The position numbers were made by a program, and so were the translations under genes. A stretch of DNA of 64,000 bases from Glandiceps talaboti (taxonomy: Eukaryota > Hemichordata > Enteropneusta > Spengelidae), in contig NC_135549.1 in NCBI RefSeq assembly GCF_964340395.1, positions 17,093,842 to 17,157,841 of the forward strand. The letters are read 5' to 3'. Positions within the stretch are counted from its first letter, which is position 1, and the number at the start of each line of letters is the position of its first letter. Of this stretch, positions 1 to 14,700 are shown piece by piece. Below the pieces are notes generated by a model. It did no database searches, had not been told where the DNA came from, and saw only the letters and a program-made list of their open reading frames with translations.

Positions 1-30
1 CTATGTTGAAATGATAATTGTTCACCTTAC

Positions 31-148
31 CTCTGATTTTGAGTTCAGCTGACCTAGACACTTCATCTATGGTGGTATGTGCTGTACATGTATAAATACC
101 GGACTGACGTAACTCTGCTTTTACTATCTCCAGATTTCCATCTTTTAG
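31..148 (-). CDS. Gene B exon: second half of Ig6 (last exon in window)
   Basis: 118 bp, phase 0 to 1, residues 580-618. It encodes LKDGNLEIVKAE, the F-strand SGIYTC (Cys600) and EVSRSAELKIR. Acceptor is GTTGACAG and donor GTAAGG is at 30-29. The phase-1 end is the usual L1-family junction into FN3-1, which would begin left of the window. Confidence 0.85.
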
Positions 149-3100
149 CTGTCAACAGAAATAAAGATAGTTTGAGAGTATGATGCAAACCAACAAAAAC
201 TATTTACAAAAGACAACGTTATCTAGATCTCAGATTTAAAGTTGTTGTCACACTCATCACATCAACTCTTACCAAAACCATGCAGTAACAAAAATGACCA
301 CCAGTGAACGTGGTTTACATAACATAATACTGAATTTCAGATACACCACATACTCACATCCATATAATGTCATCAACAATTTTTTAAATTTTGAATTCTG
401 AGAAAGGGAGTGCTTTAGTCTACTTATCAGGGGTCGAAATGAATTTTTTTTTTGTGTGTGTGTAAGCATGCATATAGTGCACCTTGACATTGAAATTTAC
501 CTGCACATGACGTACACACAATATTTTAGTTAAAGTCTATATATTTCACATTGGATTGCAGTAAATATATGATGCCTCAACTCAAAAATGGAATTTATAA
601 TGACAACATTTTAAAATTACCAAGACAAGAATGGTAGACTCAGTTTATTATTTCATTGCCTTGAATATTTTTTAATTATTCGATGACTGTCATCATAATA
701 CATCATTGTAGGCTGATATCACAAGTTGTCACATTAAATACTACACTATACATTTACTATGACAGTTTATATCATCATTATCTCATGTGATTCCTATACT
801 TGTATAAATAGGGTTATGGTAGGATTATAATGCATATTTCAAATGGTAGATCACTTGGTGCAATTTCCATTGCTTGCTTCAAAAGCCACAACTTGTACAT
901 CGGTCTAGTACGTCGATCATCAATTTACTAGACTGATGTACAAGTTGTGCCTTTGAAATTGATCCGATGACTTGGTACTCTACGGAAATGGAATAAATTA
1001 CAACTAGAACTAAAGTACTCATATCGGCAGGTCACCGTACACTTTATTTAAACTGCTGACAAATGTTACAAAAACATAATTTACAACCAGATGTAGGTCA
1101 GATCGAGACATGACAAAGTGACTTACCCTCCTGTAATGTGAGTCATCATCAAAGTCAAGTTGAAAGCCGTCCAATAACCAGATGTAGGTCAGGTCAAGAA
1201 GCGAATCACTTGTAGCTTTGCAGGTCAACGTTGTCTCTTGACCAATGCTGATGGTTTTGGCTAACGGCCATTGTGTTATTGCTGTGCCATCTATGGACAA
1301 AATAACCACACATATCAGAAGTCTGACTGGAGAAGAGCACTGTCAAAAGTAGAAATAATGCCAATGGTACTGAAGCCAAACTGGTTGCTGTGTTGTTGCC
1401 AAAATTTAGGAACCCTGGGTAACAGAAATGTTGATAACTTATTGCGTAATCTCCATCTATACTGTACCACCAGTTTGATTGGGAACCTAGTAACACGACA
1501 TCGGAGTTCAGCAGATTTTACCAACGAAACGCACTTAGCAAAAAACATGAGGTTGACTATCTTTATTCTAACTTCCTATATAGATATGACCTCACTTCAA
1601 CTGTTAACAGGGTAGAAATAAACTTTGTAGTTTACACTGATATTTTCTGTTTCAATACTACAACAGTGTTTACCATCAAAATTTGCTTGTAGATATATTT
1701 ATTGCAAATCCTGAATCTGTATACCCCCCCCCCCCCCCCCCCCAGTCAGCTTCTCATTAAAACAACTGTTATCAAGCCTGCATACTTCTAGGCATTTCCC
1801 AAAATCAGTTAGTCTGTATTTTCAACATCAGAAAACTGAATTTCAAGAGTGCAAAAATTAGACAAACTGGACGGATATGTCAACAAAAAACTGAAGTCAC
1901 TGTTTACTAATAGTTTACAGAATTCAAGGTGCTTTACTTTATAATATGCAAATCTCTAAAAAAATAAGGACTTGATAAATTATTTATATGATAATGTCAA
2001 AGCCTAACCGGAATGTTATCCAATATTTCATGCAAGGCTTTGCAAAGAGTTGTTTTCATCTCAAATTACAGCTTTGAGCATCAACTTGGCTGAACTTATT
2101 CAGTTTGAAGCAAGCATAGATTTTATCGATCTTACCAAAACCTATTTTGAATACTAGTACATTTTGATGAATGGCAAGACTAAATTTGGCCATAAGGTTG
2201 AAATGTGAGTATTCAAAGAATGTGTACTATAACAACTATATTCTACTTGAGAAAGAATGGAATACAAGATCCTGGAATAGTCAAGATGGGAAAACATGTT
2301 AAAGTAGTTATTACACATCTAGAGATGATAAGCAATTTAGTCTACAACACATTATCAGTATGTAGCAACAAGTAGATTTCTATGTTTCATGCCAACACTT
2401 CTATATGGTGTTCACATCTACAGAAAAACACAGCATTTTCCACAGTTGTACTGCAGTCATGCTGTTAAAGGCCAAAAAAGAATGGTTTCTGGTCAGGACA
2501 ATTTCTCTAAAGTGATTGAATGATTGCAGCTGTCTCCTCTGAAGCAGCAATTAATGAGGGGAGGGTTATTTTTGTGTTCCCGGATCTGCATGGGCCTCGA
2601 CAGCGATTTTTTTAAAAAGTCTCAACAAACCTGTCACTCAATCTACTATTTATGGCAGTTACTGTTCTTTTTAGTTAGTATTTTAGAGCAAGTGTGTATG
2701 TGGAGCAGATGTCATTTGCTTGTTCACGATTGCAGCTGTCTTCACTGAAGCAGTAATTAATGGAGGGAGGATTACTAGTATTTTTGTGTTTCCCCCTGGA
2801 GCTGCAGACTGCATAGGCTGGACAAACACGCACACACACAAAAAGACTGACGCAAGGTTATTTAAGTGATGTGTGTGCTGACCAGAAACAATTCTTTTTT
2901 TTTGACTAAAGTGGCCATATGGATGAGGCTTGGGTATTTATTTTGGATTTTTAATTTATAAAACCATTTTATCATGGCTTCCTACTCAAAAAATCAATGG
3001 GAAACAACATTGACTATAAAAAGTCAGACTCTGTGTTTGTAACTTAATACATTGCAAATTTAAAGTATAATAAATATGTAAAAAGTTTGTTATTGTATTG

Positions 3101-6100
3101 TACGATAACAAAGATTTTACACATTTATCAGTCTTTTGTTGCAATTTATTGAGTTACAAACACAGACTTGGCATATGTGATTTTTCAAGTAGGACACCAT
3201 GATAAAATTGTTTCACAAATTACAAATTCAAAATAACTACCCAATCCTCACCCATATGGCCACTTTAATTGAACTTCTACCACACACTGCTTGAAGACAA
3301 CTCTAGCTAGCCAGAGAAGTTTAGCGTAATAGTATTACACAACGTACTCTTGATGGCACAGCAGCTTATCAAGTGAGAAATTTAAGCACATAACACATCA
3401 CCCTCTTGAGGTGACTATGCAGTACTTTGCAGCAGATTATGAAACGGCACCCTCCGAAGCTTAGTTTGGTACATGCACTCAACATGCTTTGCGCTTACCC
3501 AAAGGTTCTTTAGGATGGGTTTATTGAAAACCAACACCAATAATTCATGAAATTAATCCCATTCAAGAAAAGTAAAAGGATAGATAAACAAAGTAATTCA
3601 GAACTGAGCATGACGTTCTAGAAAAGACAAGCTGGAGTACTCTATGAAGATGAGGATGTTGCATAGCAATGGTGTGAAATAATGCTACAATGTACCTAAG
3701 TTAGGCTTCAAGGTCAAGTACTGACATCATTAATCAATCACACATGCACTTGAATGTCATTTCTGACATACACTGTAGACATGTTTGTCAGTGGAATCCA
3801 TACAAACTCTTATCTGTGTACAAGGACATCTTCCTGTTTATCACCATTGCATTGTCTACTGAGAAGTTCACAGCAATGCAACGTTAAAGGGGAACATGCC
3901 ACTCCAGGGAATAAAGGTATTTTCATAAACTTTGGTTTTTGGAGATCCATTTTATGACTTCAAATCACTTAATTTTCACATGATTACCAAGAAACACAAA
4001 ATTGAAACTGTTTTTTTTTTTCAACTCTATTGTTCTTTCAATTATACACTTATCTCATGGTCTCAGCAGACATGAATACGGATTAGATGAACACTGAATA
4101 TTCATGACTCCTAAGTACTCATTTCCTTTAGATAAAAAGTGATCAACATACATTGTTCATCTAATAAATATTCGTGTCTGCATGTTATGTTCCCCTTTAA
4201 TGAATATGAAAATAGACTTGACAATCAACTGAGGTACAGGGTAGCATATTTTGATCATTCAATTACAGTTTAAATTAAAAGTAATTGTCTAAAAGTTTGA
4301 AATTAAATTTTGGTTTAAATATAACATAACATAAAAATATTGACACTCTAATGGAATTGAACAAAACAGAACAAACAAAATACACAAACAAAAAACAAAA
4401 TGAGGCCAACAGAGATAAAATTTTACACCTTAAAAAGAAGTGTTTCCTGGGATTTTGACAAATTGACAGACCGAAGTCACTGAATAGAAAGGTTTTGGTT
4501 ACTAGAAAGGTTAGAAGTATAAATTTCAATCGTACAAAACAGTGCGCTGAATGAAATAAAACAAGCCTTCACTGAAGACATAGCCCCCAAATCAAAAGTC
4601 ATGTCAGTGAAAATGGAAGAGTTATTTCATTGGTACAGAGGGTTAAGCGACATAGTGACTAGAGAGAAATGGTCGTTATCTCTGAGGTCAAATGGAATAC
4701 AATCACCAAATAAAAGATTGTATTAATATCAGTGATGGGTGATATTAATATTTATTACTATAAATCAGATTTCCTTCCTTTTTTACAATACACTTTTTCT
4801 CAGATTTTAATGGATATATGGGTAAAATTATTAAAATTGAATCATAAAATTGGAATTTCAGATAGGCTTTACCATAAACATTACTCATTGGTTTGCTATA
4901 TAATCAATTTTGTTTTCGTTTTATAAAATCTGAAGAAAAAAAAACAAACTATTTTTACAGTCCAGTTTTAAAAAGTACAGTTAGTGTGAAAAGTAGGGGA
5001 TGATGAAAATAATCCAGGAAATATGATATAGAACATGATATTGGGGAAAATGATGGTTTTTATCACAGCTTCATTTTGCAGACATTACACAAAGCACACT
5101 AACCACACTGGTAATTTATCAACAGACATGTCGTACATGCATATAACTATAACAAACATTCCCTTTACGCTGACAATACATGGCAATTATCATACCATGC
5201 ACAAGACAAATTATACACATTCAAACAGAAAATACGGAATTTACACCCCTGGTCATTCTACTTCAATATGACACGCATTTCTATAATTGATTCAGTGGTG
5301 CTTGATCTGACACCACATTTTTTCACCATTTTTTTTCTGAACTTCAGCTTACACAAGTATATTCAAGTGATTCTCTCATACATATTATCATTCGACCAGA
5401 AAATACTTGTAATATGAAATTCAATGAATGTATGTCCCTACAACAAGTGACAGGGCCCCACACCCTTATTATATCATATATACTGTGTCTGACCACATCA
5501 TTAAAATGTAACGAAACATCATTAAAATGTAACGAAACATCAGTAGATTGTAACAAAACATCAGTAAACTGTAACAAAACATCAGTAAAATGTAACGAAA
5601 CATCAGTTAAATGTAATGAAGTATCAGTTAAATGTAATGAAATAGGAAACAAAATGATCTCAACATTGAAGTCAATGGGTACAATTTCACATCTAGCAGA
5701 GGATTCAACCCTGCAGCATTATTCACTGCAACATACATGTCAATACTATTCTTCATAAAATAGCTATGATCAACATGACCTTTGACAAACACATTATCAT
5801 AGCATTTTAATATTTGTAGTGTTGTAGGGTTCCTGTATCTTGTAACATTCCATCTAAATCCTAAATCTGACTGTATTACATTGTATGGTATTCTACATAC
5901 CATTGCTGACTTTACAACCCCATATAAAATTCACACCGACATTTATAACATTGTCAACTTTGTCAATTATGTAAAGCCAAGGTGCGGTATCATGGCTTTA
6001 GGTAATTGTACAAGTGTACCATAATTACCAAAAATCATTTGATATACCGGTAGTCAAAAAATTGTCTATGTTCTCAATAACCTAGCCTATATACTTGTAC

Positions 6101-9049
6101 TCACCCACATACTATCTATCTTACAGTCCCAAAATATGCCCAGTACTCACCTCGAATTAAAAGATAACCTTGGCTCCGTGCATCTCCCAGGTAGTTTTCA
6201 GCAATACATGTATACTTGCCACCATCACTATTCTGTACGTTGTTTATCTTGAGATGACCATTCTCTAGGATTTCATAGTGTGAACTAGCTGTGATTTCAA
6301 CATCCTTACCCCTGACGGTGTGTAACCATCGGAATGTTGGTTTTGGTGCAGCTTCAGGGTTGCACTCAATGATGACGTCACCATTCTTTGGAGCTGGCTG
6401 ATTCTGAGCCAATGGTTCCTTGTCAAAGGAAGGTGCCAAAGCTGTAAAAGTAAACAGTATTGAGTTAAAACCCCAATATCTGAATCCCATGTTCTTGGAT
6501 TACTACTGTCTTATCAGTCAAGCTATAGGGACTAAACAGGGTTGTTTTGTTTGTTTGTTCTGGAGCAACTTTTTAAATAGTTCTACCACACAACAATTTT
6601 TCTGACTCAAATTTATATTGAAATCATTTAAACAGTTCCACAGTAACAAATAGTGGAATCGAGTAAAATTGCAGTTCCACAGTAACAAATAGTGGAATTG
6701 GAGTAAAATTGCAGTTCCACAGTAACGAATAGTGGAATCGAGTAAAATTGCAGTTCCACAGTAACAAATAGTGGAATTGGAGTAAAATTGCAAAGTATAT
6801 CCACTATCACTCATTTATGTAATCTACTAAATACAACAACAAGACTTTTTATTTATGTTTTTTTTTCTAGTTTGCTGACAGTTTGTTTTTCACAGTGATA
6901 ACATAACCACCTTATAATAAATCAAGTTGAGATTCAGTGTTTACACTATCCTGATTACGGTGTTGATAATGATTATATCCACATAACCAAGTCAGCAATA
7001 TCACTGTCACCCAATTGTGTAATCTACAACATAAGACAACTGTAATAATTTGTGTCTTTATTACTTTGCCAATAGTTTGAGAACCACCTTATAAACCAAG
7101 TTGAGATTCCATGTTTCCACTTTGTTGACAACAGGGTGATTATGTCCACACAACCAAGTCACCTGCTATCACCCACCTGTGTAATGTACCACATGCAGAA
7201 CAATAGTTTGTGGCCATCTTAGTTTGCTGATAACTCATTTTCCTTAGTTAATAGAGGAAATTCACCATAATGGATTTGAGACTGCAGGACAACAGGTAGT
7301 GTAGACAACATCAAATTTTTGTGTAAACTTACCAAGGACTTTCAACTGTCCGGTTGAGTAGATGGCTCTTTCTTTATTCAGCAGATTATTGTAAGCTTTG
7401 CATTGATACATAGCACTATCTGACTCATCTTCTGCCTCTACTAGGTTGATGATGTTCAATCGTTTAAAATTGTTAGTAAAACTGTGTCTGGGTCTGTTTG
7501 TCAGTTGTTCTCCGTTACGATACCATGTATATTTCAATGGTTCAGTCCCCTCAGCTTCACATTCAAACACAGCGCTGCCCTGGATATCAGCTTCAATGTC
7601 TTGCAGTTGTTTCACCCATCGTGGTGGAGCTGTGTTAATACACACAACAAAATAGTCCCCAAATTATACAATTGCAGAGTTATCATCTTTTTTTTTGCAT
7701 TATACTCTTTCACAAAAATGTAAGAAGTTTGTGGTTGTCTGCAATCAACGGGTCAAAATGAACAACTTTGTGATGCTATTGCATGTCTACTTGTCATAAA
7801 ACTTCAATGTACAAACAGCAAAGAAGATATACTATAATGATATGCATTTATCATGTATGTATATCCACAGCACTGTATTGCTATGGATACAAATTTGTTT
7901 TAATTTTCATCAAGCTATAATTCATACATTTGATGAAATTTGGTCACAGGAACATTGTTTTAGTATTTAGCCAAGGTATAAATCTTATCTCTGGGTTAAT
8001 GAGATTTGGAGATGGTTGTCTTTACCTCTGACATCAATGGTACCAGTAGAACTAGCCCTGGATGGGTTTCCACCTCCACTAGGCGTACTTTCAGCCGTAC
8101 ATTCATAGTTGCCTGCATCCTCCAACTGGATATTACGAATCAACAAAATTTGGTTCCTGTTGTCATACACAGCTGATGTTGGAATGCTTTTACCCACTGG
8201 TGCAATACGTCGCCACGACAACCTGGGTACAGGACTGTGAGGATACAGAAACATGAATTAGGATCAGTAGGTTACCATGACAACCGAGTAACAGGACTGT
8301 GAGGTAACAGAATTGTGATCAATAGGTTGCCATGACAACTGAGTAACAGGACTGCGAAGATACAGAATAATGAATAGGGATTAAAAGGTCGCCATGACAA
8401 CCTGGGTACAGGGCTGTGTCCTTGGTTGAATGAAGACAAATATTGGGTAATAATATCTAAATGTACACCACTATTCATATAGTTAACTAAGCTAGAGGGA
8501 ATCTGGTCAATTTGAAGTATAGTTTTATTGAACATTTGACCACAATTGTGGTGAGAATTTTACAACAACCTTGAAAAGTCAACTAGATATCCCATCACCA
8601 CTACCACCAACACCACTTCCTCCAAACAAAACAGAAGTTAATAGGCACCACAATGTAGAAAGATCATGACTGACTGACTGACCTGCCCTTAAAGAAACAT
8701 TCCAGGGTGACATCATCTCCCTCGAGGACAACTTGATCTTGAACAGAATGGAATACCGCTGGCTGCACATATCCACTTACTAAAGCAATATAAAAGGATA
8801 TCATTTATAGATGTTGAACATTTCATAAATATGAGAAAAACAAACAGAAAAAAATTATCAGCAGTATTTATGGCATGAGACTACTCAGTAACCTGTAAAC
8901 AGTACAGTTCATTACATACATACTCCAAGTCAAAATTTTACACTGTATGTCTTTTGATCTGTCTATACGTCAGTCTGTTTGTCTGCTTGCCTGCATATGT
9001 GTGTGTGTCTGTCTATGGCTGATTGTCTGTCTGTCTGTCTGTCTGTATG

Positions 9050-9088
<39 letters not shown>

Positions 9089-11632
9089 ATGGCTGTGTCT
9101 GTCAGCATAGCTGCCTGTCTGTCTGTCTGTCCCCTTTATGATTACAACTATGGGAAAGGTATTGAGATCACATGCATAAAGAAACATGACAGAATTGTCC
9201 TCCAACAACTTACATGTATTGGTATTGACAGAGAGACTAACTGCTGGACTATAGCGGAGATCTTGGCCAGCTCCTGAATTGGGATTGAGTATGTTCTTGA
9301 CAACACAGTGGTAATTCCCAGCATCTGATTGTTCAACTTTAGCAAAGTACAGATTTCCATTGTTGGCCACCATTACGCGTTCATTCTCACGCACAAAGTT
9401 GGTAGATACGTCTTTATACCAATAGATTTCAAGTCCTGTAGACAAAAATATGTCTCTGGTTATTCATCAATCATACCCATGTGATTTAAACTGTAAAACA
9501 CCATACCAGGGACAATGAATGGAACTGTTACAAACAGGGATAACTGAGTTGGAATAAGAACACTTGGTACAGCATGTTGTTGGAAGGATAGGGACAAATG
9601 TTAAAGCTAGACAGGAATATTGTCTGCAAAACTGTTTTGACAACACTTTTTTTCCCATTCATATTCCTAACTGGAACCGAGACAGACTTTAAAAGGCCCA
9701 TGTGGAATTATTATGATATTTCAGTGAGGAATATAATTTTCTGGCACAGCTATAGGAAAAGTTCATTCTTCAGCAAATGAACAACCTTATTTATTGCATA
9801 ACAGACTCAAAATTTAAAAAAAATGTTTAAAAGTGTAAATTGACTTGCAATAACAGGATTTAAACTATGAAATAAAACTGGAGTTAAATTCTCCCAAGAT
9901 TGCTAGATTTTAGGAGGAAATTGTGTATCAAAAGAAACATATTTTGATATCCTTCAATTTCATATTTTGAAATCAGAAATGGAAGATTCACACAATTAAT
10001 TGAAATATATCATGGAGATTTCCAATCTGACTAAAATCCAATGTAGATGTCGGCCAATCGTTCATTGCTATATTACGTCAGAGGCAATCAGGACGAAAAC
10101 GTAAACATTGTACCACGAAGGTGAATTCAGGCAAAATAACGAAGGTAAACTAGCACTGAACGATTAGCCGACATCTACATCGGATTTTAATCAGAATGGG
10201 AGATTTTGAGACTGCTACCAGTCAGATGATTAGTTCAGTGCAGACTGTGACATTACATGCCTATGTACAGATCAAATTTATTTGTCATGTGACATCATGA
10301 CCCAAGATGACCTTTGACCTAGGCAACTCAACTGAGAAGCCTCACCTGATAGTGCTGACCATTCCCTTATCACCTAATACATACATCATGCAATTCATCC
10401 TCCTTTATTAGTGTCAACATAAACATTTACAGTAAAAAATCAAACCATTTTACACAAATTCCGACCAACACAAAGTGTCCCTATAAAATACTCAATAACT
10501 TAAACTTGGTTACATATCACAAGATTTAGGGTTAAAGAATATTATACAGTAATAAAACATGTTTGAAACGTACAGCATGCCTTTCAAAGTCCATTGATTC
10601 AGAATATTAGTCAACTACCTGTATCACATTTTATAAAACGAAACATGATGAATACATGTTCATACTATAACTTTTTACACTTGCATTGAAGATACTAAAA
10701 TAAAGAATCATTGGAGCAGTGATATAAAAGGCAGGGTACTGCTGATTCAACATGTTTTACGTACAGAACAAGGAATTCACATCATCCAAATACTGTGTCA
10801 TCTTTTATTAGTAATTGTAACTACTTTTTTTACGAAGTCAACACATATAGTTTGCCAAATCAAATGAAGTAGCAATTTATGCCAAAAAATACTTTCTACA
10901 TCAGCTGTAAGTTAGAAACTTAATTGACTTGGTGAGTTTCGAACAAGATGACAAAGTTGTTTGGATTGAAAAGTTACCATCACATAGACACATTGATTAG
11001 TTGATACCCTCTGACAACTTGGCATCAGAGCTTGTCAAACTATTCAAAGATGGGTTAGGGTTAGGGTTAGGGTTTTTGACAAGCTCTGATATCTCACCAA
11101 CCAACCAAACCCAACCAATCCCATCATGACAATTGGCAAGAGCCAACCAAATATTTGGCCATATTTTCAGAATTGCTCACCTCCTGCTACAGTTATACAT
11201 TGGGTTGACCACGACAAAATTATACATATAAAAAAAATAAAACAAACAAACAAAAAATAAACAGAGACAAACAAGAGGGATAACATTAAAACATGTGACA
11301 GTGGTAGAGCAAGCACTAGCGAGCATACACACATGACTCAGAATACTGTAATTTAAACCGGAAACATTTTCACTAAAGACTTTTTTTGCTTATTTCACTG
11401 GAAAGATATGAATGCCAAAATGTTTCCACATAGTTTTATGATTTATGTTCACTATTGTAGATCACTTTGGAGCAAAGTTTGAAAGAATTACATTGCGCAC
11501 ATACACAATGAATGGCTTGACAGACAGATTGGACACACTTGCATTACTATTTATACCTATCTGGTGTTACAAATTCACCATTTAAATTTTTTTTTTGAAA
11601 TATGCCATTCCACACATTCAGTTTTTCTTTCC

Positions 11633-11703
<71 letters not shown>

Positions 11704-14700
11704 ACACACACACACATGATATAATTCAATGTTTTTCTGCCTAAATTGTACATATTATGATTCAACAATTGATCACCAGGCAAGTCATAGTTTTACATTT
11801 AAATATTACCAACAGTCGTGGTCTTACCTGGATATGCTGATGGTGGTTTACATTCCAACATAAAACCAAGGTTTTCAGTTGCAGTTCGAGGTGCTTGGGC
11901 TTGTGTTGAAAATGGGTCTAAAACTATAATGAAAAGAAGAAATGATCTCAACCTACGAAGTAAAGAATTGTTTTTTTTCTGAAAAAAAATATGATTTTAT
12001 ATGGTGTTGACAGCAACTATCTGCCATCAATAACTAATTTTACTATATTTCAAAGGTTTGGTTTGTTAAAAGGATGGATATAATAGTGTGAGCAAACTTC
12101 CGAAAAAACAGCTAAAAGAAGTTTGCTGTCTAGTTAGAGCGCCCTCTATCAGTCAGTCAGTTGTATTAGACTGAGACTGGTCAGTTTCTTTGATGAGGGG
12201 GAGATTCAAGTCAAGAAAATATTTACATATCATCAATTTCAAATACATACTTTCATATCATTGATTTGTACCAAGAAATTAAAGAGTTTATTTTCAAGAC
12301 TTGTGTTTTGTTACAGTGTCGTATATATCTGCAATGAATAAGTACAAAACAGTGTAATATTTCCTGACTATTTCTATACCCCAGTGGGATTTTCACAATT
12401 ACCAAAATTCCAGCCATTCTGTACATAGAGAGAACAAGATGTGGTCTGTATAAGGTCCGCCGTGATGGGGAACCCTTACACATCAGTCAAACTCTCTCAC
12501 ATCGGGAGAGAAGGCTGGAGAGGGCAGAGAGACACGAAGATGGTGTTCCAGATTTGGCCAAGTCAGGGTTAAAATTGGTCATGGCCACTGTTTGTATAGC
12601 AATGCACGAAGCCATCAGAAAATGTGTAGAAAAGAAATCTGAATTTTTATAATAGCATTACAATAATGATAGACGTAGTTTGATTACTGGTAGAACAGTA
12701 CTGTAAGAATTACATGGAAAGGAAAGGTATGTAACTTCATGTCTGTTATCTTTCTGCTACAATACTCAACTATTCCGGTCCTAACTTCTGACACAGAACA
12801 ACTCACGAACAGTGCCCCTTATGGCCAAACCATGAAATCTTTTACCTCTCTCATAACCAGAATATGGTATATCAAAATATCAGTACAAACGTTTAGGACT
12901 AGCAAGTGAAAGTGAAGTTATCTGTGTCACATACACTTCCATCTATACTTTGGTAGAAGAAGTCACAACACCATCTAGATTGATACTTACATCCAAAGTC
13001 AAGACTAGCAACTCGACTGATGACAATACCAAACTCATTCTCAGCATAACATTGATAGTTGCCTTTGTCGACGTTAGATGTTGGCTCTGTAATGGTAAGT
13101 ATTCCTTCCATCAACGTTAACCTGGTATCATCCAGGATATTAATGAGACGTCCATCTTTGTACCAAGAGTAGGTTGGTCTCGGGTAACCGTCGGCTTCAC
13201 ACTCTAAATATGCACTCTGCACTATGGAATCTTGATCAAAAATGGTGTCTTCTGGTTCTCGTGTTATATGTGGTCCCCTTGGAGTCTCGTCAACATCTGA
13301 AAATGAAAAAAACAAGAAGACAACTTAGCAAAACTCTGGAGACAGTTCGGGATTATTCTAAAAAGAATCTATATATAACATCACCCTTTATCTAAAAATA
13401 ATTTCCTAACTCATCATTCAATGATTTCATTGTCTACATTCCTGTTACCACTCAATGTAAATACTAACAATGAATGTACACAATGATGAGTCTTTCAGTC
13501 TAAACTTTACATGAACACTAAAATAAACAGCGCCCTCTTGCAGATGTACATGGGTTAAACCTAGATAACAATGAAGACACAGTGCACTTACTACTATATA
13601 CAATTTAGCAATAATCTAAAAATAAACACTACCATCATACAAATACTATTGTATGGATATATTTCATCTATTATGTCAGTTTCATACAACAAATGGATGT
13701 ACATTTACAGGGTTCTTCATTCAAACTAAAACATTACAGAAAGTCTTTCACGGTTTGACTTTGGTGTCATTTTGTTTATCTCTAAGTGTCAAACAATACA
13801 CAAAGCTCTGACACTGATGTCATTTGTTGTACCTAGGCCATCATAAAGTTCTTGTTTTAACATATGCTACAGTTTGTATATACCTTGGTCCCATTATCAT
13901 ACATGCCTGTCTGGGTGATTTAAAAAAAAAATATTTTGGCCCAAAGTGGAATATATTGTACAAGCTTAGCCTGTACAATGTACTGCCTACAACCGTATAA
14001 ACTAAGTACAATCCCCAAAACTTATCTTTTGACATTAAATCCAATGCTACAAACTTCTAAAAGATATGGAAAACTTACTCTATTCACCATTTTTTAGCAG
14101 AGATTACACGAAGCACTTCAAATATGATATTGAATAGTCAGACTGTTTATCATCAATATTAGAGTCACGACTTGAATTACAAAGTGTTGTCTCTCACTCC
14201 ACATATTGATTTTCTGGCACGCTATATTTACAAATATCCACAATCTAACATTGAATTTATTGAAGTCATTTATTGACGTATTTTTTTAATGAATAATACC
14301 TTAGATTCACAACATTCTGACAATATATATATAAAATATCAAGCTGATATAGAATACTGCATCTATCGACTCATATTCCCTTGGAATATATCGTACAGCT
14401 AGTAGGTGGTATCAGGTCATGTTTTTTTGTTGCTGGCATAGTTCCAGAACTAACATACAAGAAGCTGTGAGTTGCAAATATAAGTCAACTCTCTCTCTCT
14501 ATCAGGACAGCTCTGTGGTATCCATGGTGACAACCAGGCTACTGATGACCCCTGACCCTACCAGCATGGCGTCTTCACTCTATCAGCTGACCTAATTTGC
14601 ATTTTGCTATGAAATAATCTAGATCTACATCAAATTGTCTAAATAATTTGAAACATTATAAATATTCCAAATGAAATTTGAAATAGTAGATATTATTTTC

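Larger units (their letters stand above)
1291..6150. other. Gene B intron between Ig5 and Ig6
   Basis: A 4.9-kb intron with no supported exon. It holds a poly-C run near 1724-1743, two MITE-like elements (2906-3268 and 3884-4200), a duplicated segment near 2522-2560 and 2728-2770, and a 21-bp tandem array at 5495-5641. Confidence 0.7.
9436..11827. other. Gene B intron inside Ig2
   Basis: A 2.4-kb non-coding intron. It includes an inverted repeat at 10026-10195, a hairpin with telomere-type repeats at 11024-11090, and a CA microsatellite at about 11634-11716. Confidence 0.7.

Noticed and set aside
5344-5758. Open frames on both strands with 7-residue repeats (for example TSVKCNE)
   Set aside because: A 21-bp tandem repeat keeps frames open on both strands. 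The array lies in an intron of gene B with no splice or start support.
8272-8535. Alternative Ig3 exon starting at an upstream duplicated acceptor
   Set aside because: The nearest copy reaches a stop after SPVTRLSW, so it cannot encode a functional domain.
8947-9277. Cysteine/valine-rich plus-strand frames
   Set aside because: Read through the compound TG/CTGT microsatellite.
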